This document shows, in pieces, positions 1 through 8,897 of a stretch of DNA of 52,840 nucleotides. Both the position numbers and the translations under genes were made by a program. Positions within the stretch are counted from its first letter, which is position 1, and the number at the start of each line of letters is the position of its first letter. The stretch is from Zancudomyces culisetae (Eukaryota; Kickxellomycota; Harpellomycetes; Harpellales; Legeriomycetaceae). The stretch is taken from assembly GCA_001969505.1 (NCBI GenBank), contig LSSK01000114.1:1-52840 (forward strand), read 5' to 3'. The notes under the pieces were generated by a model, which saw nothing but the letters and a program-made list of their open reading frames with translations, was not told the DNA's origin and made no database searches.

Positions 1-1521
1 GTCAACTGTGCCTGCTACTTTGACAATGGCCGCGGCTTGGTCATTGGTACTGACAACGGCCTGGTCGCTGGCCTGACTGCAAAGCCTGCCAGCTTTACTC
101 GCATCAGTGGCTTTAACCACGACCGTATTGTCCAGGTCAAGATCATCGATAAGCTTGATGTCATTCTGGTTGTTTGCGACAAAGACAAAAGCCTCTACTC
201 CTATCCTCTGCAAATCATCCTCATGGCCACCTCTGCCTCTCGTCGCTCTCTCAAGGGCGAGCGCATTACTTCCCACGTCTCCTTCTTCAAGTTTGGCTCC
301 TGTATGCAAATCGATATTCTCTGTGTTGTCAAGAACAACTCTCTCTCCAACCAATCCACCATCCACATCTACCGCCCCCTCGTCCCCCACCAACTTCCCA
401 ACGTCTTTGGCCGCATCTCCATTGCTTCCTCCAAATCCATGTGGTGGCTTTTCCGCGACTGTTATATTGCCGCCGAGTCTTCCTCCATCTTTTTTCTCCA
501 GTCCAAATTGTGTATTGGTTGCGATCGTGGCTTTGAAATTGTCGACATCAAATCCATGAATACCCAATCCCTGCTCGATCCTGCTGACGAAAACCTCAAG
601 TTTGTCTCCAAACCTCTCAACTATCTCCTCCCTATCTCCTCCTCTGCTGCCTCTTCCTCTCCCTCCTCCATCCCCACTTCTTCCTCTTCTTCTGCAATTC
701 CTATTCAACACTCATCCTTGGCTGTAATCCCTCCCTCTTCTTCTTCTTCCTCTCCTTCTCTTCTTCCCCCTCCTCTCCCTATTCCTCCACTTTCTTCTTC
801 CTCTACTATTGCTTCCAGTTTTCCCAAACCCCTTGAACTCTACAAGGTTCAGAATGGCGAGTTTCTTTTGTGTTATGACTCCTTTTACTTTTTTGTCAAC
901 AGAAATGGCCAACGTGCTCGTCCAAACCTTCTTGTCAACTGGCTAGGAACTCCCTCTGCCTTTTTCTATGACTATCCAAACATCATTGCTTTTAGTGATG
1001 ACTTTTTCGAAGTCCGCAAAATCGATACTGGCCAAGTTCTTCAGGTTTATCCCATGTTGGATCGTAAAGTCAAAATGCTTGATACTAACTATTCCTCCTT
1101 TTATACTTCTCAACTCGCTTCTCCTCCTCCTCCTACCCCTCTCTCTTCTTCATCTCATTCGTCCTCCTCCTCCACTACTTTTAATAGTGCTTGTATCCTT
1201 ACCAACACTACTCTTTATAAGTCTCCCAATATTGATGATTCCTCTTCCTCTATTTCCTCAACCATTCAACCTAATGCTACTCCCTCTACCTTGAACGCAA
1301 ATACCAATTTCCATCTAACTCAACCTCACCATTCCTTCTCCTCTTCTTCCACTGCTCCCAATCCTTCTACGTATACCTCTTCGTCTCTAGGTTCACTGCC
1401 TTCTTCTTCTAATTATGGAATGGTTATGCCATCTTCTTCACTTACCACTTTTCCTTCAGCAAGTTCGAATATTGGAGTCTTTGCTCAACAAGTATTATAT
1501 ATAAAAAGTTGTAATTATTGA
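1..1521 (+). CDS. ROM2: Rho1 guanine nucleotide exchange factor, C-terminal CNH domain (5' truncated)
   Basis: The frame is open from base 1 and ends at TGA 1519-1521, so this is the last 506 codons of a longer gene; the ATG at 37 is internal. The protein shows a citron-homology (CNH) beta-propeller: GTDNGLV near residue 17, KIIDKLDVILVV, CIGCDRGFEIVD, QSLLDPADENL, GEFLLCYDSFYFFVNRNGQRARP and the IDTGQVLQVYP strand. The order FEIVD, QSLLDPAD, EFLLCY, FYVNRNG is characteristic of fungal Rom1/Rom2-type GEFs, which activate Rho1 at the plasma membrane in cell-wall integrity signalling. The DH and PH domains would lie upstream, outside the window. A Ser/Pro-rich insertion of about 70 residues (codons 205-277) splits the propeller, and the C-terminal 130 residues are Ser/Thr-rich. 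The family is secure; the choice of ROM2 over ROM1 is by resemblance. Confidence 0.85.
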   Translation, partial: VNCACYFDNGRGLVIGTDNGLVAGLTAKPASFTRISGFNHDRIVQVKIIDKLDVILVVCDKDKSLYSYPLQIILMATSASRRSLKGERITSHVSFFKFGSCMQIDILCVVKNNSLSNQSTIHIYRPLVPHQLPNVFGRISIASSKSMWWLFRDCYIAAESSSIFFLQSKLCIGCDRGFEIVDIKSMNTQSLLDPADENLKFVSKPLNYLLPISSSAASSSPSSIPTSSSSSAIPIQHSSLAVIPPSSSSSSPSLLPPPLPIPPLSSSSTIASSFPKPLELYKVQNGEFLLCYDSFYFFVNRNGQRARPNLLVNWLGTPSAFFYDYPNIIAFSDDFFEVRKIDTGQVLQVYPMLDRKVKMLDTNYSSFYTSQLASPPPPTPLSSSSHSSSSSTTFNSACILTNTTLYKSPNIDDSSSSISSTIQPNATPSTLNANTNFHLTQPHHSFSSSSTAPNPSTYTSSSLGSLPSSSNYGMVMPSSSLTTFPSASSNIGVFAQQVLYIKSCNY

Positions 1522-2431
1522 TTCTTTTTTTTCCCTTTTTTAATTCTATTTTCGCTTTCATTTTCGCTTTCATTTTTGATTTATTTTGATGATTAGTATA
1601 TAATAAAACATTATAATAAAAAGTCCCTTCTTTTCAACATGAATATTTAAAACATTTACTACAATATTTCTTTAGATTGTTGTGATGTACTAATTCGTTA
1701 ATGTGGACACAAAAGTAGTAGTTCCGAGGATTGAAACGTGGTGGTGGTTTATCTTGTTGAACTGATTTATACATTTTTTTTATTATTTCAATATATCTAT
1801 TTATTTATTTAATGAAGAATAACAGAGTTTTATAAGCCATCCAAGTCTTCATTGATACCTTTTTCCTTTTTCCTTTTTCCTTTTTATACCTTTTTTTTTG
1901 TTTTCATTTATAATTGCAATTAAATTGTTTAATATAAAAGTAAAAGACAGAGAGTGAGAGTGAGGGTTAAGAGGGAGGGAAAAGGGTGAGTATAATTAAT
2001 CAAGGTTTTTAAATGTTTATAAACATTTATAAACTAGTATCGTATTTTCTTGGTACTTGTATAACACACTATATTCACAGTACAAGTCATACAAGACAAT
2101 TGTATCATGGTTTTTAAATTTGGGTGGGATTGGGGGGGGGGGGGTTAATTCTAGTCGGATCACTCACCTTTTCAATAGTAATACCAATGATTTTATAATT
2201 TATTATTAATAGCAATAGCAATAGCAATAATAATTATAGTATAAATACCCATTCTCCGACCCTTCACCTCACTCACCCACTTCCTTTCTAACCCCCCCAT
2301 TCATCCACACTTCAACAAATATAACAGGTATAGCAACTAAAGAAAGAAAAGAAAGAAAAGAAAGAAAGAAAAGAAAGAAAAGAAAGAAAGAAAAGAAAAG
2401 AGTAATGCTCCTAGCTTATATCTGTTCACTA
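1522..2431. other. Intergenic region with simple repeats and a G-run
   Basis: I see no gene here. The stretch holds TTTTTCC-type repeats (about 1858-1892), a run of 13 G (2132-2144) preceded by two GGG triplets, a TATAAATA-like element near 2240 and a purine microsatellite directly before the next gene. Confidence 0.6.
2340..2403. repeat. AAAGA/AAAG purine microsatellite
   Basis: Alternating AAAGA and AAAG units run to within 2 bases of the ATG at 2405. The tract probably forms the 5' untranslated leader of the following gene. Confidence 0.85.
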
Positions 2432-3010
2432 ATGAGTTGCAAAGATTACACATCAATCAAACCCTTTCTCAATATACCCCAACTCCCCGCCATAGAAGAA
2501 TCTAGACCATTTGTATTGATTGAATGTCCAAATAGAAACGCTGCCAGCTACGAACAACAAATCCTCAAGTCGCTCAAGGACTACCCATGCATTTTTAAAC
2601 GCACGTCTTCCAGTGAGTTTTGGATTTCCTTTTCCAACCACAACGATATTGACAAATACTTGAACACTCAAGCAAAAAATATAAACCCAAGTATCTCTGG
2701 TGAGCCTTCTCCAATCTCCATAACTAAAGCCTCTAGCAACTACCGTATCCACCGCCTTTCCATCTCAAACGAGCATTTTGATACTTGGGACGATATCATT
2801 GGCTTGCTTAACCGTATACATCAAAAATATGGTGAAATCATTGATGTTACTGCCAAAGTTTGCCCAGATTCTAATGTTGTCAAAAGCAACCTCATCGTAT
2901 ACACCAGAATGCATTCTAGCGCGTATGTCTACTCTTTTCTGGATACTAAAAGGGGTAGTATTTATTTTAAAAATAGTACTATTTTTATGGACTATTATCC
3001 TATCTATTAA
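2432..3010 (+). CDS. Orphan family member 1 (divergent paralogue), unknown function
   Basis: I do not recognise this protein. It is homologous to the gene at 3425-4006: both share a FVxI/V strand, a helix ending before a basic strand, an aromatic strand followed by a DIDKYL/DKIKYL helix, and then a second unit with KYGEIIDV/KFGDIVDI, a long beta strand and a C-terminal DYxPI motif. Each half reads as beta-alpha-beta-beta, reminiscent of an RRM-like or Gag-like fold; that is inference only. I chose Met at 2432 (MSCKDY) because the paralogues begin MSS and MNSS at the matching place; an earlier in-frame ATG at 2405 would add nine residues. The protein is about 192 residues, with no signal peptide or membrane span. 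It lies 414 bp upstream of its paralogue on the same strand. Confidence 0.65.
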   Translation: MSCKDYTSIKPFLNIPQLPAIEESRPFVLIECPNRNAASYEQQILKSLKDYPCIFKRTSSSEFWISFSNHNDIDKYLNTQAKNINPSISGEPSPISITKASSNYRIHRLSISNEHFDTWDDIIGLLNRIHQKYGEIIDVTAKVCPDSNVVKSNLIVYTRMHSSAYVYSFLDTKRGSIYFKNSTIFMDYYPIY

Positions 3011-3314
3011 CATTTTTCGCTTCCTTTCTATTTTTCTATTTTTCTATTTTTCGAATTTGGAAAATAAATAATTGTGATAATGGTTAATTTAAAATGTATA
3101 TCTATATTTTAGCCGAAATAACCTCACTACCAAAACTGTTTATTGAATATCACTTCATTTCTTCTTTTTTTTCTATATTAAGAACGAAATCTTATGTCGA
3201 TATTATCCGTACACTCTTATTTAAAGTATTTCATACTCTTTGATACGCACATAATGCAATTCTCAATTATAGACATTGAAAGTTTAGTGACATAATGGTG
3301 AATGGTAAAGAAAA

Positions 3315-3350
3315 AGTATAAAAAGCCCAACTCAAGTCTTCATTTTTTTT
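3315..3350 (+). promoter_or_regulatory. TATA promoter block shared with the copy at 12201
   Basis: TATAAAAA at 3317-3324 is followed by CCCAACTCAAGTCTTCAT and a T-run. The same block lies about 100 bp before the ATG of the copy at 12300. Conservation across otherwise diverged flanks supports a core promoter and shows that an upstream ATG at 3302 cannot be the start. Confidence 0.7.
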
Positions 3351-3424
3351 TTGTTTCTTTGCTTTTGACTTTTCTACTCACAACAACCAGCGAGAACACC
3401 GAATTTGTTTTAAAACAGACTAAC

Positions 3425-4006
3425 ATGAGTTCAGCAATTTTAAATTTTTTAAAGAATCGTGGATTATGTGACATTTCAATCAAGGAGCCGCTTAACAATA
3501 TCTTCAAGCTTCCCTTCGAAAACTTTCAGTTTGTGCAAGTCAGAGCTCTCAGAAATAGCTTTAGATTTACTAATAAAGTTAATGAATCTCTCAGTAATTA
3601 CAATTACCTACTCAAATACATTGATCCCAAAGAGTATCGCGTATATTTTTTTAATGACAAGGATAAAATAAAATACTTGAGTGAAGAATTAGACCCAGAG
3701 GATAAAGATGGATATCAGAAGTTGCATGCATCCACCTTGTATAGTCTTTTTCAAATAAATATTAAAGTAAAGCATTTTAAGGATTGTGGTCATATAAAGC
3801 CTATAGCTGAGGCACTAAAAGATAAATTTGGTGATATTGTCGATATTAGAGCAAATTCCCTTTTTGATCATCCAGCATCGCTAAAATATGTAAGTGTTTA
3901 TATAAAGAGATGCAACTCAAAGGCTATCACAGATAAGAGAATATATGTCTGCAATGGATTTGTCCCATTTACTGCTACTCGTATTACAGACTATGTTCCA
4001 ATTTAG
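3425..4006 (+). CDS. Orphan family member 2, unknown function
   Basis: A 193-residue protein of a family I do not recognise, intact here. It has two similar-looking halves. The first spans about residues 34-85 (FVQVR strand, VNESLSNYNYLL helix, EYRVYFFNDKDKIKYL). The second spans about residues 105-193 (LFQINIKV strand, a helix, KFGDIVDIRA, YVSVYIKR) and closes with TATRITDYVPI at the C terminus. Start choice: the open frame extends upstream to an ATG at 3302, but that ATG precedes the conserved TATA box, while Met at 3425 aligns with the first Met of the copy at 12300. The coding length (582 nt) equals that of the copy. The 3' flank, including the TAG stop and about 150 bp beyond, is also shared. 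The fold may be RRM-like; no function is assigned. Confidence 0.75.
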   Translation: MSSAILNFLKNRGLCDISIKEPLNNIFKLPFENFQFVQVRALRNSFRFTNKVNESLSNYNYLLKYIDPKEYRVYFFNDKDKIKYLSEELDPEDKDGYQKLHASTLYSLFQINIKVKHFKDCGHIKPIAEALKDKFGDIVDIRANSLFDHPASLKYVSVYIKRCNSKAITDKRIYVCNGFVPFTATRITDYVPI

Positions 4007-4289
4007 TCATACTTACTAGCTATTTGATAGTCAATAACTGATTCTATTCAATAGGATCATCGCATTCCTTTTTTTCTTTATTGGTTTTTAGCTTTTGGTT
4101 TGGTTATATTAATAAAGTGTCATCTACTCTGTTCCCTTTGTCCTTTACAAAATGAAAGGAATGTGTTATTTTGGTCAACTCATACTTTAAAACTATAGAT
4201 ACATGCATTATACCCTCTCTTTGCTTATAGCGGTACAGAATCTCCGACAGTTTAAATACAGATTCGTCTTACTAACCTTATGTTTGTGT

Positions 4290-4610
4290 GAATTGTAGTA
4301 TTCTTTCATTTCAATGGTCTCGACAAGTGAAGCTGCTTACAAAGACTAGCTTGAACAATGCTTGAAAAAGATTGTCGGATGAGACCGGGCGGACCACGTT
4401 CCTTAGTCGGGTTTCTCATGCTAAGGAACTGTTGTTGCACATGCTCCTGGACAAAAGCAAATGTATGATGTGACTCGGTACGATCCAACTCCATAAAAGT
4501 GGCTCCGGAACAGTCGCTGTTCGGAGAGTAACGACCCTAATCCTTGAACTGTTGGATGATGGCTGCACGTAGTTGCTGCATGAGACCTGACATGAGATTT
4601 TATTAATTTT
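4290..4610. other. GC-rich island with strong hairpins; possible structured RNA or decayed element
   Basis: This roughly 300-bp segment looks close to 50% GC by eye, against much lower GC around it. It contains a perfect 9-bp stem (4398-4406 with 4421-4429, 14-nt loop) and a 10-bp stem with one bulged G and a 3-nt loop (4503-4513 with 4517-4526). The sequence GAGACC/GGTCTC recurs at about 4314, 4383 and 4586. A 62-codon minus-strand frame (4494-4306) lies inside it but looks like no protein I know. A non-coding RNA gene or a fragment of a mobile element would both fit. It is not a tRNA or 5S rRNA. Confidence 0.4.
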
Positions 4611-6132
4611 AAAATTTTACTATTTACTATTTACTACTTTAAACTTTTAGCCGAAGCACAATTATTATGATTTGACGTTTAAATAAACTTGTACTAAAAA
4701 AACTTCTTGATCAGTGTCTATAATTCCTGATGTCTCTATTATGTTTTAAACTACTAAAAGAGCTAAAGAAACTCCAATTGAGTTACCTTAGCTATATAAT
4801 AATATTTATTAATGTTAAATATATGCCTATTTCTTATACTGCTTAATTTGGTTAATCGCTAACTCTATTTCTTCATCCATATTTGGTTGCATTTTCCATA
4901 CTCGTTTTTTTACTCTTATGATAATTGATATATACTAATATTATTAAATTCATTTTATGGTATTATTACATTTTGTAATTTTTCTCTTAGATATTCGATC
5001 ATAATATTTCCGTATTTTGTGATCAGAAATTTAATTCATATTTTTGATTGTTAAATAATAGTTAAAATGAATTTCATTAATTGATATTTTTAGTTATTTT
5101 CTTTAAATACTCTGTCTTTCCCAAGTAATTGAATTTACTAGGTCATATACCCAGAACACGCAACACGTTCTACTTTTCAACTTTCTGTTCAGAGCTTATT
5201 TGATTCTATTGTGTATACTACCTTTATTTATTTCTTTGTTTTTTTTTGGATTTGCGTTTAATGAAATACTTTTTAATGTATGTGTAACTGCACTATAATA
5301 TATCTAGTGGTTGTGATGAAATATTTGCATTTGATTAGGAAATAATCAGAAGGTTGAATATGAACTATTAGGAGTTTCGAAACTTTTGCATTGCCACGAA
5401 AAAAAAAGATTTGAAAAGTTGAATAAAAATGAAATGCATAGTGGTGATAGATACCGTCATCCTTTATATTCATGGAGTCTGCTCTAGGTCTTGTATTTAC
5501 AATGAAATTCAACTCATAGCATTATTTGGTTTATTTGTTATATAGTTCAACATCCATAATGCCGTTGATTTTTACAACTAATTGTGCCTTTTAACTTAAC
5601 AAACTCAAGTCATGATACCAATTTAAAACTGTACTCAATGACATTTATTAATTTCTTTCAAAAAATAAAAAATTGATGGTAGTACTTGGCAACCCAGTAC
5701 TAAATTACACCAACCTGAATAATGGTTTACCAAATGTAAGTCAGCTGGTTAAAAAATATTCAACTATCAAGTTTTATTTTCCATTCCTTTGAACACTAAC
5801 GAAAAAAGTGAAACTTTCTTTGATGAGTAATTTACTAATACTAAACTCATACTGCATTCGTAATACTACGGTAAAATCGATGTAAATAACTATACTGCCT
5901 TTGGAATATCACATTTCAAAAGCATATTTCATCTTTTTTTCTATTAGATGCAATACATTTCCTCATTCAATTCACAAAGAGTCCATTGAAATATTTATTG
6001 ATATTGAATAAATGCTCTATCCATTTTTAAAATTATTGAATTCTGTATGCCTTTCAGGTCATCTTATTATACAGAAGTATACAACTATAGAATATATCTA
6101 CAACCAAAATAAAGACTACACCGGTACTGAAT
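4611..6132. other. AT-rich intergenic region
   Basis: I see no supported gene. Frames here are short, hydrophobic and typical of random AT-rich DNA. Confidence 0.5.
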
Positions 6133-6519
6133 ATGACAACCAGTTCAAATATAAAAAGGTCATCATCAACTGCGATAATGTGGCTAATGAACATCACTTT
6201 ATTAGTGCTTTTCTTAAAACCTGAGACAATCAATATTTTAGGTTTTTTATTCAAAACGATGAGTTTAGATTTCTTCAATTCCTTTTTAGTTTTAGAATTA
6301 CCTCCACTAATTGTGTTGGGTATGTATCTGTATTTCGAATACCAAAAGTGTTTAATACAATTGGAATTACAAAAAACAGAATTGAAATTAAAACTCTTAG
6401 AAATAAACTTAAAGTATAAAGGAAACGATAATGGAACAGGAGCTCTGGAAAAGAATCTATTGGATGATTTCGATCCCAATGGACAAAAACTGGATAAAGA
6501 AGGCAGTATGAATGTGTGA
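6133..6519 (+). CDS. Possible small membrane protein, unknown
   Basis: A 128-codon frame beginning MTTSSNIKRSSS. It has one hydrophobic segment at about residues 15-28, a second at about 45-68, then a charged Leu/Lys/Glu-rich stretch (about 70-95) that could be helical or coiled-coil, and an acidic tail. The topology is coherent for a small two-span membrane protein. I do not recognise a family. A longer minus-strand frame (6530-6054) overlaps it but has a less protein-like composition. There is no paralogue or conserved promoter to confirm it, so it may be spurious. Confidence 0.35.
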   Translation: MTTSSNIKRSSSTAIMWLMNITLLVLFLKPETINILGFLFKTMSLDFFNSFLVLELPPLIVLGMYLYFEYQKCLIQLELQKTELKLKLLEINLKYKGNDNGTGALEKNLLDDFDPNGQKLDKEGSMNV

Positions 6520-8027
6520 TTTTTACACATTCGCCGAATATTCCTTAGTTTAGTGAAGTTCCTTATCTGACCATCCTAACTTGATTTTTATACAAAAGTT
6601 CGGATGTAGGTTTTGCAAATTAGGATGGTAGAGGACCCAAGAGGAAGGGACATCATATTTTTTCTTTTATATATATTTTCAACTATATTATTAAGTACAG
6701 ACATATTTAAGGATTAAACGAATATATCTTATTAAATAAACTTAACCAAGATAAAAAAAACAAATTATTAATAAAAAGTTCCACTACACACCAGTAGAAG
6801 AGTAATAGAAAACAGGCAAGACTATAAGTTTGCATATTTGTTGCACTGTTGGTTTTCCCTTTGGTTGGACTATTGTGCTGCATCTCGGCTAATTACCAAA
6901 GGTCGAATTCGTTTGCTTCTTTTATAGTTTTGTGGACTTGAGTGTTTATAGGTATTCTTTTATTTAGTAGAAATTTTTATCCTGAAGTGTTTTAATTTGT
7001 AAAAAAAAACTAGATGTTGACTACAGATTTAACGACTAAGAAATTTGGCAAGCCCCGCTAACAATCCTCTTTTTGGGTAAGTATTAGCGTGCTCCAAATC
7101 CTGTGTATACCTTCAGTATTTATATATATATTTAGTTTTTAAAAATTAAGCTTTACTGACTTTAGAATAAAAACAATACTGTTGTCCTTCTTTCTGGTTT
7201 TCCCCTCTACCGTTTCATATATAGAGAGTTTCAATCTCCTTAAAAAGTCTAACAAATATGGATATAGTATATATAAAAATAAAGTATTGTAACTAGAAAA
7301 TAAGGCTTTATTATTCTTTTGACAATTATTTTTTCCGTCCTTTTTTGTTATAGAACTGTTTTATCTTGAATAAACAGTGTAAATCACATTTTTTTTACAT
7401 TTCCACATATATCAACGCTTACTAGGCAATAAAATACCCCGGAACTGAGGTCACCTATGAATATCACATAATTATGTATCTCTTTAGGGAACAGAGTGTT
7501 TTAATACTGTTATTTTGTCAGTGATAATTTATTTGAATTTCTCTAAAATACAGTTGGTATAATCAAATATATCTGTAATTTGTGTTCCCTAAGAGCTACA
7601 CTCTTCACTTTCGTAAATATTCAATACTTTAAAATATACTTTCAACACATCACCACCATCAATAAACACCCCGACAAAAATAACCGAGATGGATTGACCA
7701 GTTTGTGTTTGGTTAAAGATTAGGGGAGTTGGAATGACTTTCAGCTGTCAATTTGGTGAGACTTTTTTGATTAATAGCAAATCATCTTGAACTTATCCAA
7801 TAATTTGACATTTTTTTATTGATTTTTCCAAATCACACAGCAAATGACTAGATAAACCAAATCCTAAAAATAAAATAGGTAGATCAAAAAAAAGCAGGAA
7901 AATTGTATAAAACCAACACAATTCATCTATTTCACTCTGTTTATTTTGACCGGATTACTTTAACATACTAATAAGAAAACAAGCTGAAGGGAAGGAGGGG
8001 GATAGGGATATTAAAACTTACGACACA
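6520..8027. other. Intergenic region with an inverted repeat and a TATA box
   Basis: No gene is seen. A perfect 10-bp inverted repeat (6570-6579 with 6620-6629, ACCATCCTAA arms) lies just after the preceding small frame and could be part of a 3' end or a regulatory hairpin. TATAAAA at 7906-7912 is about 115 bp before the next ATG. Confidence 0.5.
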
Positions 8028-8897
8028 ATGAACTCCAAAAACAACGACAACAGTCTTTTCAACAAACTTCCGGCAAGTATCCTGTCAACCATATTTGTTC
8101 TTGTCCAGAACCCTCGACTATCGCTAGTAAACAAAAATATGCACTACGCCTCACAACAAGTAGACACTATTAGCAAGTACATACTTTTATATGCTTTATC
8201 TGACACAAAGGATAATTTGGAGTCAAATTTAAGTACAATATTTGAGAAATACACGAGAATAAATATAAATGAAACGGCCGGGACATTGGTTCTGAGAAAA
8301 ATCAAGAGTTTGGACTACGAAACAGCTCTAAATATGGCATTCAAGTACAAGTGGAGGAATGTGCTAAAAAAACTGCTAAAGATGTATGTGGTGATTGATA
8401 GAAACACTTCGGCAGTTGTATATAAGGGTACTTTATTTATGAACGAGGGTGAATACCTAGATGTTGATATTGGAAGTTTATTTTTGGAAAACAGTGAATC
8501 AGAAAAGGACCTAATAGATATCAAGATTTCTCACTCTCTTTATTTCAGGCCGTTGTTGAGGGTAGGTGAGGTCTCAGCGAATCTTATATGCATAATGGAC
8601 TGCAATATCTCTGGGAAACGCGACATCGAAATGCTAATAGATATCTGCAATACTGAGTTTGAGTTTCATCCTGAGGTGTGTAGCTCTGTTGGAAGAAATA
8701 TTAGATGCATAGATAACAAATATATGGCATTTTGTATATTGATGGCTGCACGTGAATGCTGCAGATTGAACAGCCTTGATTTTTTAAAAAGGATCTTAGA
8801 TATAGAAAGAGACACAAATATTCCTTTTGAGGTGTTGCAATCGGTAGTAGACACACGTGGTATGCCTATAGACTATGAATTAAGTGCGTTTGTTTGA
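8028..8897 (+). CDS. F-box/ankyrin protein, N-terminal part ending at an in-frame TGA
   Basis: A 289-codon frame. Residues 12-45 (FNKLPASILSTIF, then LSLVNKNMHYA) match an F-box: the LPxxIL core, an aromatic after IF, and LVNK. The rest (residues 50-289) is helical, with weak ankyrin-like pairs such as ALNMAFKYKWRNVLKKLLK. F-box proteins recruit targets to SCF ubiquitin ligases through Skp1. The frame ends in TGA at 8895-8897, but exactly the same frame stays open for another 841 codons rich in ankyrin repeats, so this is best read as the first quarter of one gene of about 1,130 codons. Nonsense mutation, sequencing error or stop-codon readthrough could each explain it. I found no intron that removes the TGA and keeps frame. 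A TATA box lies at 7906. Confidence 0.7.
   Translation: MNSKNNDNSLFNKLPASILSTIFVLVQNPRLSLVNKNMHYASQQVDTISKYILLYALSDTKDNLESNLSTIFEKYTRININETAGTLVLRKIKSLDYETALNMAFKYKWRNVLKKLLKMYVVIDRNTSAVVYKGTLFMNEGEYLDVDIGSLFLENSESEKDLIDIKISHSLYFRPLLRVGEVSANLICIMDCNISGKRDIEMLIDICNTEFEFHPEVCSSVGRNIRCIDNKYMAFCILMAARECCRLNSLDFLKRILDIERDTNIPFEVLQSVVDTRGMPIDYELSAFV

Larger units (their letters stand above)
3040..4165 (+). repeat. Segmental duplication, copy A (partner 11940-13035)
   Basis: Homology to the partner runs from an AT-rich TTTGGAAAATAA segment, through the AATATTATCCGT upstream block, the TATA block and the whole reading frame, to AATAAAGTGTCATCTACTCT and a little past it. Divergence is moderate in the flanks and lowest at the promoter and 3' end. 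Confidence 0.75.

Noticed and set aside
3302-3424. N-terminal extension of the orphan gene, looking like a signal peptide
   Set aside because: It lies upstream of and across the TATA block conserved with the copy at 12201; the aligned paralogue starts at the equivalent of 3425.
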